Shown here piece by piece: positions 54,214 through 64,000 of a DNA stretch of 64,000 nucleotides (its first letter is position 1; every line of letters starts with the position of its first letter). Under the pieces are notes generated by a model. That model worked only from the letters and a program-made list of their open reading frames with translations. It ran no database searches and was not told where the DNA came from. The position numbers and the translations under genes were made by a program. Origin of the DNA: Pycnopodia helianthoides (Eukaryota > Echinodermata > Asteroidea > Forcipulatida > Asteriidae). The DNA lies in contig CM063248.1 in assembly GCA_032158295.1 (NCBI GenBank), positions 248,001-312,000 on the forward strand, given 5' to 3'.

Positions 54214-55640
54214 TTACAGGCTGTTGCATTTAAGGAATATCAAGTTTGATAACATTTTGTCTCCAAGTCGAGCACGGTGGGGGCGCATGATGATGCCGCC
54301 ATGACTGAAGACTCGCTCTACTGGTGCACTTGATGCTGGTACCCCCAGAACACTCATTGCCACTGGAAACAGTTTAGTCAAAGTGTTTCTATTTGCAGCC
54401 CAGAAGTGAAGGTAGGAATTGGGAATGTTGCCATTGAACCCATCGCAAAGTTCTAAATATCGCGAAAGCTGGGCTGCGGGGGATGTCTTGCTGAAGCTCA
54501 TATGGCGTATGCGACTGTAGCCAGCAAATAAACGAAGCATCTTCTCAGGTGGTGCATCATCCTCTTCACTACTTGCGTCCTGATTGGCATGCATAGAATG
54601 TGCTTCTGTAATTATAAGACCTGAAATAAAAATTGAAACAGAAAGATAATTATTATACATACACGTACATGTATACAACTTATCAGTACACTGTGTATGT
54701 TTTGTTACTTTGGAGTTATCCAATTTTCTGCTTTATATGGAGATTTACTGTAACTGGTTGGTGTCAAAAGTGTATTGATTTCATTTGCATTGTTTTTTAC
54801 CTTCGACACATTTCAAGACTTCAGCCTTCATCTCATTAGATGCCATAACATCATAATCCAGCCACATCCAGGAGAATGATGGATCCAGCACAGCAGACAT
54901 CACATACAAGGGGTCACCAAACGGGAAGGCATCTGCTGCCTTTGAAGAAGGCAACATACCGGCACCAACAAATATGCCTTTGAACCTTGTCTCCAGGGAG
55001 TCCTGCAGTGATCTGATGAGCCCAGTCAGATAAAGGCAATGGCGATTTTGTGTCATACTATGCAGATTGTGGTTTAAAGATAAAACACACGGCAAGACAC
55101 AGCTGATAGTGACCAATTTTTCTCCTTGTGTCAAGTTTGTTGCATCAAGGAATGGTTCAAGAATTTCAACAAGTTCCTTAAGTTGACTCCATTCACGTGG
55201 ACTGAATGATGCTTCCTTGTGACCTTGTTCATCTAAAAGGTCGCACAGGGCCTGGTGCTCAAAGGCTGATGATGGCCTTCACTTGCAGCAGGGTTGAGTT
55301 CCAACGTGTGCATATTTGTGCTGGTATGTTCCTGTTCACGCCAAACTTGGTTTCAAAGGCCTCCTTGAATTTACAGCTGGTGTGAAGGAGACCACTTAGT
55401 CTTGAGGATTTGGCCATAGCCGGACTTATCGCTTTTGTTTCCTTCAGGCCATCATAAATAACTAGTTGCAATGTATGAGTGAAGCATTGCAAGCATTGCC
55501 TTCTGCAGTTGCGGCCAAGCACCAATTCGACATTCATCTGTTCCTCCTCCCCAAGTTGTTCCCAAATGTTCTCGTCATCCAAGTGGTCACAGTCTACATG
55601 ACATGACAATTTCCAAAAGGATACGATCAACTGCTCCTTC
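54214..55640 (-). pseudogene. hAT-family transposase remnant with an intron (copy B)
   Basis: Same segments as copy A (CFTHTLQLVIYDGL, CTRWNSTL, TQGEKLVTISCVLP, the FWAANRNTLTKLFP and ASSAPVERVFSHGG dimerisation domain). Here the middle segment stays open through FPFGDPLYVMSAVLDPSFSW to VLKCVEG, where copy A has an extra G. The intron (54800 down to about 54610) has GTAAAA and ATTACAG borders. The frameshift after VKAIISL is shared with copy A, so the ancestor was already inactive. Confidence 0.88.
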
Positions 55641-56376
55641 AGGAATCAATCCTTGAAGAGCTGGCAGCAACACGATGAGTAGATACAAGTTGACACAGAA
55701 CCCATAACAACTAAATAATGAATTAAAAGAAAGAAATTAATAGAAAATTAATAGATGCAAGGACAAATCAAATAATTTGTAATTGTTTTTTTTTAAATAA
55801 TATTTATAGCGGTTTTTTTACTATAAGAATTACAGTCATGTTACAGGTTCGGCATCTGTGGCATTTTAATTCATCAATACAGTACTCCTTCTTCTAGGTA
55901 AAGTGCAGACTTCATTGTATGAAGTTATCGCACTGTTGTTACTTGTTAGTACTACTACTACACTACTACTGACTGTGGTGTGCAGTGCTGCAACATTTGT
56001 GCTCCCAAGGTCAGCTAAAAATAACTGCAGTTTTTGCGGGAGACTTTGGTCGAAATCAAATACAAACACTTTTTTCATGTTGTAAACTATTGCAAGTGAA
56101 GGTTGGTGAAGGAAATTATGCCATACCACAGGCACTGTGGGGGAAGAGCTTTGTAATTGTAATTGTATAGGATACTTGCACTTATTGGAATTATTGAACT
56201 AAATAAACTCAAGAAGAAGACAGTTGCTCTAGAGGGATTTTATTTAATTTCAAATGGTAATTTTCTTAGTTATGAGAAAGTTACAAGCCTTCATTTCAGG
56301 TTTTGTTTCGAAACACCATGATCTGTTTCGTTCAGAGAAAAAAATATGAACACCGTGTCCTGCAGTTTAGGCTAAC

Positions 56377-56453
56377 TTCGAGTTGACTTCGGACCGAGTT
56401 GACATGGGACCGAGTTGACTTCGGACCGAGTAGACTTCGGACCGAGTTGACCT
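56377..56453 (+). repeat. 16-base minisatellite (copy B)
   Basis: Same five GAGTTGACTTCGGACC-type units and variant order as 17821-17897. Confidence 0.88.
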
Positions 56454-56871
56454 GAACCTACTCCTAGAATTATCAGGTTCGATCCGCTATCGGCTCCATG
56501 AACCTCATAGAGGTTCATGTACAAACTCCAATACAAAACTTTTTGTCATTTAGGTTTCTGCACCTGGAGTTCTCATTTGAAATCGGATCTCGCCAAAATT
56601 AGGCTCTACGTGTTCCTTGGAATCTCATTGAGCGTTGCATGGGTCAAGAAAATCCACTCCTTTGTTTCATTGTGTACACCTTCATAGTCCTCGGGTGTAT
56701 TCATTCAATTAGTACTTTCTGAAGCATTTGCTCTTATTTTGTTGTTTTATACCTGTTGGCAAATTTAGCTTTGAAACTTATTCTGCCATCGACCTGCTAC
56801 CACTACGGTATTTTATTTGATTTGATTAACATGCAACCCATGTATGCCATTTAAGTTGTTATTTTAACTCT

Positions 56872-56971
56872 NNNNNNNNNNNNNNNNNNNNNNNNNNNNN
56901 NNNNNNNNNNNNNNNNNNNNNNNNNNNNNNNNNNNNNNNNNNNNNNNNNNNNNNNNNNNNNNNNNNNNNNN
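56872..56971. other. Assembly gap (100 N)
   Basis: Exactly 100 N, the usual placeholder for a gap of unknown size. It follows the last base shared with block A, whose continuation is the 53-56 base minisatellite, so the assembler probably stopped in that repeat. The order and distance of blocks B and C across it are therefore uncertain. Confidence 0.98.
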
Positions 56972-57522
56972 CCTTGCCCTGAGATTGTGAAATTTGTATA
57001 ACACGCACAGTATGGTTAACAAAGAGTATACCTCTGAGGGGGTAATGAGGTAACGTGGATGTTCACTGGAGCATGAACGACAATTCATGTGAACATTATT
57101 TTTTATAAACGGGACAACAGGTCGTAAATATTGACATGTGTATTGACGTACTTCAAATTAAAACGTCTAGCATATTTATTCCTCATATAAAATCATTTTT
57201 TTCTTCTAAGGAATTGTCTGTTGGAGTGTATGGGTTGGCTGTTCAGTACAGACACAGTTGATGTTTAATTTATTGCTTTTGTAAATAAGCCCAGTAGTGT
57301 CACTTTAAAGTAGCCAAGGTGTATATAATAATTATTGCACTGCGTAGTTACAAGTTACAAATAAGAAATTACAGACGACCAATATTTTGTTACGGATGCT
57401 GTACCGATATTACTGATTACTAATTAGTAGTGATATTTTCTACTCAACCGGTAGAAATGATTAATTCCTTATTAAAGATTTCCAATCCGTTTTAGTGATT
57501 GCAACCCATTGCTCAATGTTGT

Positions 57523-57693
57523 ATTTAAGTACTTTTCAGTCGAGTACTAAATACTGCCGAGTACTAAAGCAGGCGAGTAGTACTCGAGTACAAGTTCTTG
57601 GGTTATCAAGTACGAGTGCTGAGTATTGAGATATCAGAGTACCGAGTCCAACAACCGAGTACTTGGATCGCCGAGTATAAGAGCACGAGTACT
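57523..57693 (+). repeat. GAGTAC-rich simple array (block C)
   Basis: Counterpart of 1601-1772. The rest of 57153-58008 shows no gene. Confidence 0.65.
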
Positions 57694-58008
57694 TATAACA
57701 AGCTCATGTTTACCGCAAACTTCATTTTTGTTATTTTTTAAACTTGAGATTATCTTTACAATCAAAAAATATATGGCACATTTTCAATGTTTTGTTGTAT
57801 TAGATATTAAACGCCGACAAAAACAAATCCCTTCCCCTTCGCCAGTTTAGGTAGAAACAAGGGATAACAAGTTTGTTTTCCTGCTCTTCGCAGGTTACTT
57901 AAATTAATTAATCCCCGTTACTTAAATTAATAGCACTCAACCTACAAACAAACTCGTTTTGTCAGTATAATTTCCCAATAATAAAGCATAACGGCAATTT
58001 GGCTAAAG

Positions 58009-59400
58009 TTGCACCGTGGTCTCATTAACAGACCATTTCGCCAAACTTACTGAAGGTTACATTGTGAGGTGGATATTCGGTAACATTGAACTCAGCTTGG
58101 ACTCAAATCAATATTGGAACCGCCCCGGCAGGTCTACTAACCACTATCTCGTTCACTTGGTAGACATATTGTACAACAAGCAAGCTGAAAAGTCAGGAAG
58201 AGTATCTATGGTTGTGATCACTGATTACATCAAAGCATTTGATCGAGTTGATCACAATATAACCATCAACAATATACTGTTAATGGGAGCAAGATATTGT
58301 CTAATCCCTTGGCTTTGCAGTTTTTTTCCAAACTGGTTTAAATTTGTCAAATATAGAGGTACGCTCCCAGATTTTAAACTTCTGAAAGCAGGGGTCCCAC
58401 AGGGAACAGAATTTGGTCCCATAGGTTTTTTGGGCATGAGTAACGATGCAGCCATCTCTAACAACATAGTCACATTGAAATATGAGGATGACATGACCCT
58501 TATTGAAAGGACAGTGAGGCCAGTCATAACAAAAATATGCAACAGGAACTGATTGAACTCGAAAGGTGGACAGACAATAGTCACATGCAGTTAAATCCTA
58601 CAAACTGCATGGTTATGAATGTGTCTTTCATGAAGTCTAAGCCTCATATGGAACCATTATCCTTGTGTAATGAACCTCTCCACGAGACAGACTGCGTCAA
58701 AATCATAGGTGTGCACATCAGATCTGACCTAAAATGGGATTTTCAAGTGAACGACATGCTGAAACGGGCTAATGGACGACTTTACATGTTGAAAGTGCTT
58801 AAAAAGTTTGGTCTTTCGGAGGAGGACCTCATGACAGTTTGTGTTGGGCATAATATACTCCCTCTAGCAGAATGTGCAGCACCTTTCTGGCACCGGGTCT
58901 CAATGACAAGCAGTCTGTCTCGTTAGAGAAAATCCAACAATTATTTTAGGTAAAACCTATTACAGCTATCTAGATGCTCTAGAAAAGTGCAATATACATA
59001 CCCTCCAGTGTCGTAGGGACAAAATTATGCCACACATTTGTCAATTCACTCTTGCAATCAGAGCAATTCCGTGAATGGCTACCATCAACCAGAGTGGATC
59101 AACACAACCGGGTTCTGAGGAACTCCAACAAACTTACAAACCCTAAATGGCTTACAAGGAGGTACCTCAACAGCCCTATTCCTTTGTATGCACAACTGCT
59201 AAATGTCGATCTTTACTGCTTATAAATATGTTTTGCGGGTAATTCCCTTTAAATGTTGAATGTCTTTTATTCAAGGTAACTTTTTTAATAATTGATGGAT
59301 TTTAATGTTTCGATGTATTTGGTATGTTCCCTTTAATCCTTAAATTCAGCCATTTGGTTGCAATGCGATTCTCAATAAACCTTTAATGAATGAATGACTG
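58009..59400 (+). pseudogene. 5'-truncated CR1/jockey-like LINE (block C)
   Basis: The least broken of the three. One frame runs from VSLTDHFAKLTEGYIVRWIF through KAFDRVDHN, IPWLCSFFPNWFKFVKYRGT, LKAGVPQGTEFGPIGFLG to DDMTLIERTVRP without interruption. Here the catalytic box reads YEDD, not YVDD, because of one base (GAG for GTG near 58486); both Asp remain. The next frame gives LERWTDNSHMQLNPTNCMVM to HRVSMTSSLSR. The tail has AATGAATGAATGACTGC. Confidence 0.86.
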
Positions 59401-60107
59401 CATACAATGTCATAAACGGTGTGCGTTTTTTCTTTTCGTATGTTATAATACAATCATATTTTGGATTATCATGTTGTCAAGTTAACAGAAAGGTATTCAT
59501 TTAAAGATTGTTAACAATTATGTTAAGAAGTGCGCCGATTTCTTACTTTGGTTAGGCATACGCACAGCTGTGGGGACTCTTACACAATGGAATAAAGGTC
59601 CCAAAAGCGTTTCTTCGTTCAACTTGGTTGCCGTCAGGATTGAAGACAGCTTCAAAACAAGTTGCTACTGTGGCGGGACTAGCCCAATCCGAGGTTACAA
59701 GAACCCACTGCGAACCCGCTATCCAGCGGCCGGGAATGTAGGCCCGTTTGGATGGAGATATACCGCCTTACCACGCGTAGCCTCATTCACCCGCGCCTCC
59801 TTACAAATCGGATGACAAGGACAGACAGTAAACCGCACAAGAAACAATGGTCTTAGTTGCCGATTAATTTATTGTGATAAACTCTCAACCCGTATTGGAC
59901 CCCTAGTTGATTACATGTAACAACCTCTTCAATTAATTTAGTTCCAGATATCAGTTGTCTATATAGGTAGCCTCGCACTATGCACTAGGCAGTGCTGGGC
60001 GGCGCTGTAATGCCTGGCTGGGGCTTGGCCTCAGGGTTTCCGTATGCCGTACGCCTCTCTTGTGCCATTTCGCGCATCCCTCCTCCTTGAATCCATGAGT
60101 CTCTCTC

Positions 60108-60573
60108 CTAGGGTTGCACCCTACCAAATAATCTCCCATAGCATACAGTGCAAAATGCTAAATATTAAAAATACACAAAAAATACCTAGAAGTCTCACAG
60201 CTTTTAACAGTAAAGGGAAAATTATTAATTGACTCTTGAACTTTTATTCTCTGCTCAATTTTATATGGGGAGTACCTGGGCCCGTCGAGTTATTCTCCCT
60301 CCAAATAAAAACACCCCTACACAGGTGTAATTCTCAAAACGTCCGAGCATCAATCTTGAAAAATGTCCCCAAACCTCTCAGCAGGGCCTATGTCATCCAA
60401 AACACCTCAAGTTCGAAGTCAACAATCCCCAGGTCGCAATTGGGCAACATTTCTACACTGAAACACTTTCTGGGGGCTCTCAAATCTGTCTAATATAGAA
60501 TATTTTTAGGGCCTACACAAAATTAGTGAGCTCGACGCTCTGTTTATTCCTATTTGGTGCGGTGCACGACTAG
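60108..60573 (+). mobile_element. 466-bp inverted-repeat element (block C)
   Basis: Diverged copy of the 4353-4838 element. Left end CTAGGGTTGCACCCTACC, right end GGTGCGGTGCACGACTAG. A short deletion (the AAATAGGACCTTTTATTT-like part) makes it shorter. Confidence 0.6.
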
Positions 60574-61277
60574 AGGCGACAGGCATGCGAGCACGTGCTC
60601 CCCGGCTCCACCGACCGTCCAGCACGCCGTCAGCCCCGCTGGTGCCTACCTAGTGACTCCTGCTCCGTTGGTGATCTTTGCTGCTAACGACTGCAAGGAC
60701 TTCGCCGACTGGTCTGTACACGTTGCTGACACTGTACTGTAGCAGTACCGCGGCTCTTTTGTAGGGGCTGCAGCTGCTCGCGCGCCCTCTATGTTGAGTA
60801 ATTTTGCGCCACACTATTACAGACTTTTAAAAAGTGAAAGGAATGACAAGTTAAAAATTTAAAAAACCTGCATAATGAAGTATGCAAACATTTTTGGACT
60901 AATTTCTAGACGACAATGTGTGATTGTTATGATAACTATCTTTTAAATATGAAAAACATCAAAGACATGACCACAGTTACAGATTATAACTATCGACCAC
61001 TTAAAATAATGATTGGGTTAGGTAAAGAACAATTATCAGGTTGCATACATGTACATTTATGAGCAAATCTTATACTAAATAAGAATGCCTTATACAGGCG
61101 AATATTAAAGTCAACGGGGAAAAAAGATACGGACGCCTCTGGCAAGCAGATGATACAGTCAAGGATCAAATTCAACGGATCTGGTACATGAACAACTCAA
61201 CGGCAGGCACGGTTCTAAGCCCCCCCCCCTAAAAAAATTAATTTAAAAAAATGCAAAAGGAAAAAAAATAAGAAGAT
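60574..61277. other. GC-rich stretch and flank, no gene recognised (block C)
   Basis: The counterpart of 4839-5809. The frame VIFAANDCKDFADWSVHVAD persists, but the stretch after it differs. Further on, GRLWQADDTVKDQIQRIWYM (61130-61190) reads better than in A or B and may be the remains of the Penelope-like or another element protein; not identified. Confidence 0.5.
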
Positions 61278-61279
61278 TC

Positions 61280-62290
61280 ATGCTGGAAAATACTGGATCT
61301 TTCCCACGGAAAATCGGATCTGCCATGGGCTCCACAGCCAGTCCAGGAATCTGTGACATAACTGTCCATGGTCTCGAAAATAAAATCCTACAACAAACTG
61401 AACACATTTTCACTTGGTGGCGCTATAGAGATGACATTCTCATAATCTACGGCGGCAATATTGAAGAATTCACAAAGTTGGTAACTACAATGAATCAACT
61501 ACACCCCAACCTCAAAGTCACGTTTGATGCCTCAAACTGCTCAATCAACTATCTTGGCCGTACCATATTCAAAGGTAATAGGTTCCGGGAAACAGGTATG
61601 TATACTAGACTCCAAAGTCTTTACCAAACCCACTGAAACCTGCCAATACCTACACAAATCCTCATCACATTCCCCCACACGTGTTCAACGCGTTCATATA
61701 CGGAGAAACCCTCCGTTTTGCAAGAAACACAAACAGCAAGGAGGAGATCAACGAAAAAACCGAGTTATTCAAAAACAAACTAATAACAAGAGGTTACGCC
61801 CACGATGGAGTAAACACAAAGATACAAAAAGTATCACATCATTAACGGGAAACTTTGATTCATAAGAAAACGGAAACACAACAAAACTCAAAAACACCTC
61901 ACGTCTTCACGACAACCTGCAACCCGGCACTATTCCACAAGGATATATCACGGGCAATCAACACATTCTGGCCTCAAATTCAGAATTATTTCCGAAACCA
62001 CTGTTCATTCCTTTCAAAAAAAAAGACAAAAACATACGGGAAATTATCGTCCGAGCAAAGTTACTACCAGACCCAACTGAGTCTGTAAAAAAACCTCGAT
62101 TACTGCAAATAATTCATATGAATTACAAGAAACACTTTAGGATCTGATTGCTTTATGACAATCCAACAACGGATAAACGCCCTGTCACTCCTATCCACAA
62201 ACATACCCAGGGCTATGTCTTCCCCCCCATACATTGTATCTTGGTTGCAACCTCACATCTTTCTAAAATGTTCATAGATTCCCTGAATCG
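61280..62290 (+). pseudogene. Penelope-like reverse transcriptase remnant (block C)
   Basis: KIGSAMGSTASPGICDI, WWRYRDDILIIYGGNIEEF (YRDD), HPNLKVTFDASNCSINYL, then one frame over LDSKVFTKPTETCQYLHKSS, HSPTRVQRVHIRRNP and FCKKHKQQGGDQRK. The segment CQYLHKSSSHSP is characteristic of Penelope-like RTs and is missing from blocks A and B. Further frames give ISRAINTFWPQIQNYF and an eroded end. There is no nested LINE tail: AACCCGG runs straight into CACTATTCC at 61923-61930. Confidence 0.78.
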
Positions 62291-62460
62291 ACCCACATGT
62301 AACTGACGAGGAAGCGAAAATTACTTCCGAAAGCTAGCTATTGCTGCCCAAAGGATCTGAAAAAAATCCTTTATCTCGAAACCCCCGTTCATTACCGACC
62401 CACATGGTCAAAAAAGGTCATATTTCGGTTGTTCTATTTTCCCACCACAATGCTTTTCCC

Positions 62461-63100
62461 CAGGGCCCCCAGGGATCAGTTCTTTGATAACTGATGGGGC
62501 TACCCTGGTTAAACAAGGCATCACGTAACGTGACAATAGTTAGGGGATAATAGCTACGGCTACAGACTAAAACCCTCGTAAAACAAAACGTAATCAATGG
62601 TCTGGCTCCCTACCCTCCACAGGCTCCGAGTTCATGCCTCCGTGGTTTGTCTCTCTGGCCCGGCGAGACACTGCACCGGCTGTGCGGGACATGACCCCAA
62701 GGTTTACTCGCTAGCTCCCCACGCTGATGCGCCGTAAAACACTCTTCCGTGCACGGACTCTCTGAATGCGAATCTTACGTTTCGATTTTTCATCATTATT
62801 TACAACTTGCATCCATAAACTGAATACATAGTCTTTTTCGCCAAATACTCATGAATAATTATTTAAAAAAAATACTTGAATTTGGTTCAGTAATTTACTT
62901 TTATACGGCTGTAAGTAAAACTAATTCTGAAGATCACGTGACTTTCGTTTTTTGAAAAATGCTAAAAAACGGCCTAATTTGATGGTTTCTTTTTCTTATG
63001 AACCAATCTTCTCCATTTCAGGAAACCTTTAGAATCATGTTTTAGTCTATTTTGTAGCCCAAATAGCCCAACGAAGCCGGTGTGTACCTTTAAAAGTTAA
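62461..63100. other. No gene seen; sequence beyond block C
   Basis: It starts with a self-complementary stretch (CCCAGGG, CAGTT-CTTTGAT-AACTG, then GGGGCTACCCTGG, 62461-62511) and a more GC-rich segment to 62770, then AT-rich sequence. No ORF with recognisable features. Confidence 0.5.
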
Positions 63101-63198
63101 GTTGTGTGTTTTCAAAACACAATCAGATTGCTTGACTGTGGGTAAGCGTAAAACACTTGACACAGTACAAAATGGGTCAGTAACAAAAAACATTTCTC

Positions 63199-63229
63199 CT
63201 GAAGACGAGCAGAGTATACTGTTCGAAAC
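63199..63229 (+). ncRNA. Hammerhead-ribozyme-like core motif, tentative
   Basis: CTGAAGA (63199-63205) fits the conserved CUGANGA box. GAGCAG (63207-63212) and CTGTTC (63219-63224) can pair around a 6-base loop. GAAAC (63225-63229) fits the GAAA box. One extra C (63206) sits between the first box and the stem, which true hammerheads lack, and I cannot assign stems I and III or a cleavage site. The same bases also read as SPEDEQSILFETSRP, a repeat-derived frame. Confidence 0.22.
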
Positions 63230-63389
63230 GTCGAGACCAAACCGGCTCTTTTCAGAGCCAAACCTCCTCCCAAAAGAGATTTTACACATGGTTGTACCCG
63301 CAGGTTTACTACTATTTACAGTTATAGTTACTTCTTAAAAACAATTGAATGTCATGTACAACTACATGTAGTACTGTATTTTTAAATAC

Positions 63390-63570
63390 ACATCCATCCA
63401 CACGCACACACAAGTGTGTAATGACCTCCAATCGTGGACCCTCTTTTGTTCAACTCCTGACAAACGTGGACCCCATTGTTTTCCTTTGTGATAACAAACG
63501 TGGACCTTTTGTCCCTTTGTAAGTCTTCGGTTTGAAAGTCACTACAAACTCACGCACACACACGGTGTAC
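63390..63570 (+). repeat. GGACC/CA-type interspersed repeat
   Basis: CACACGCACACACAAGTGTG followed by three spaced boxes, CGTGGACCCTCTTTTGTTC, AACGTGGACCCCATTGTT and AACGTGGACCTTTTGTCCC, then CACGCACACACAC. Same organisation as 38200-38665 and a looser match to 9270-9460. Confidence 0.7.
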
Positions 63571-63751
63571 AATGTGTGCGCACATCATCATGTCTGTACA
63601 TGTGCAATGCCGAAACGTGTAAGAAACTACAACTTGCGGTTTACTACTTTGTACTTGATATTTAAAGTTGCAACTTATATAATAATAGGCATACCTAACA
63701 TTATAGGAAGGGCAAATGTTATTTCAATGACGTGCCTGTTTTTTGGATTAC

Positions 63752-63951
63752 CATGTAGTGTTGAGACGCCTAGTATCATGATCGGGATTAGGTTCGTCTT
63801 GATCTGCTTCCTGCAGTTCGCCGATGGGATTTTCTTGTGCTGACAATGGTCCGAAACGGTTCGGCTCAGCTCCGCGAACCTCGACATCCGCTGAGCTTCT
63901 GTCCTGTTCCTCTTCCGGGGAGCTCCCCTGGTCGCTTGAGATGATATTATA
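63752..63951 (-). CDS. Candidate exon, unidentified acidic protein
   Basis: On the minus strand an acceptor, CACTTCTGATTAG, opens a frame with SSDQGSSPEEEQDRSSADVE, GAEPNRFGPLSAQENPIGEL and QEADQDEPNPDHDTRRLN, closing at a donor ATG|GTAATC. The 200-base frame is Glu/Asp/Ser/Pro-rich and looks protein-like, and Lys/Glu-rich sequence continues past the acceptor to the window edge. It may be a host exon or element ORF; the window ends before this can be settled. The opposite-strand frames are hydrophobic shadows. Confidence 0.28.
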
Positions 63952-64000
63952 CTAATCAGAAGTGCTTGATGGACCAATCTCTTCTTCTTTTTCTGTATTC

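Larger units (their letters stand above)
41408..56871 (+). repeat. Block B: large duplicated block, near-identical to block A
   Basis: Matches 1230-18315 in order and orientation but with a single copy of the 1.8-kb unit, a complete recombinase C-terminus, one 52-base unit instead of two, and a longer AAGTC array. It ends abruptly at an assembly gap (56872). A few changes are private to B (a stop in the LINE at about 43042, a 9-base loss near 42567). Confidence 0.93.
56972..62460 (+). repeat. Block C: partial, more diverged relative of blocks A and B
   Basis: 56980-57152 matches 41228-41407 before block B. 57153 onward matches block A from 1230 and block B from 41408, up to the end of the Penelope-like element (TTCGGTTGTTCTATTT, A 9056). 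Divergence is several percent with many indels. C lacks the hairpin, the nested LINE tail and everything after the Penelope-like element, and keeps a roughly 75-base Penelope segment lost from A and B. Confidence 0.9.

Noticed and set aside
62461..62511. GC-rich stem-loop as a structured RNA
   Set aside because: Pairing is patchy and resembles a common interspersed-repeat start; no RNA family could be matched by eye.
63675..63977. 100-codon minus-strand frame RGAPRKRNRTEAQRMSRF
   Set aside because: The alternative minus frame between splice-like borders has a more natural composition; this one continues into hydrophobic AT-rich sequence.

Overview
This is eukaryotic, AT-rich, intron-bearing DNA dominated by mobile elements. 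The element types (tyrosine-recombinase retroelement, Penelope-like, CR1/jockey-like, L1/Tx1-like, Ty3/gypsy, hAT and small inverted-repeat elements), the large introns and the PAN and Link-like exons point to a marine invertebrate animal. An echinoderm is my best guess, but nothing in the window proves it. I saw no rRNA, tRNA or CRISPR.

Layout. 34-845 holds a broken zinc-finger protein. 1230-18315 (block A) recurs almost unchanged at 41408-56871 (block B). A shorter, more diverged relative (block C) fills about 57153-62460. In order, the blocks carry a 5'-truncated CR1/jockey-like LINE, a 486-bp inverted-repeat element, a GC-rich stretch, a Penelope-like reverse transcriptase, a tyrosine-recombinase retroelement (gag-like, RT, RNase H, recombinase) and a hAT transposase on the minus strand; C has only the part up to the Penelope-like element. 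Block A also has its own 1.8-kb tandem duplication. Block B runs into a 100-N assembly gap at 56872-56971, just where block A runs into a 53-56 bp minisatellite.

Between A and B lies the only likely host gene: a signal peptide plus PAN/apple-like exon (20221-20547), a possible small exon (36868-36915) and a terminal Link-like exon (40434-40745). The roughly 20-kb interval between its first and last exons holds a tandem duplication (21139-24900 and 24901-29770, the second with about 1.1 kb extra), a gypsy fragment, a decayed L1/Tx1-like element on the minus strand (30472-35690) pierced by a TTAA-flanked inverted-repeat element, two orientations of a roughly 148-bp satellite, a Harbinger-like inverted-repeat element with a tiny ORF, an AACGTT-rich repeat and a short TTAGGG array.

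Almost no element is intact. The best preserved are the gag-like ORF and RT/RNase H of the two recombinase retroelements, and a 100-codon LINE tail inside the Penelope copies of A and B. The many near-identical pairs (A/B, the 1.8-kb unit, the 3.8/4.9-kb unit) mean either very recent local duplication or alleles assembled side by side. The sequence alone cannot decide, and this limits every claim about copy number.
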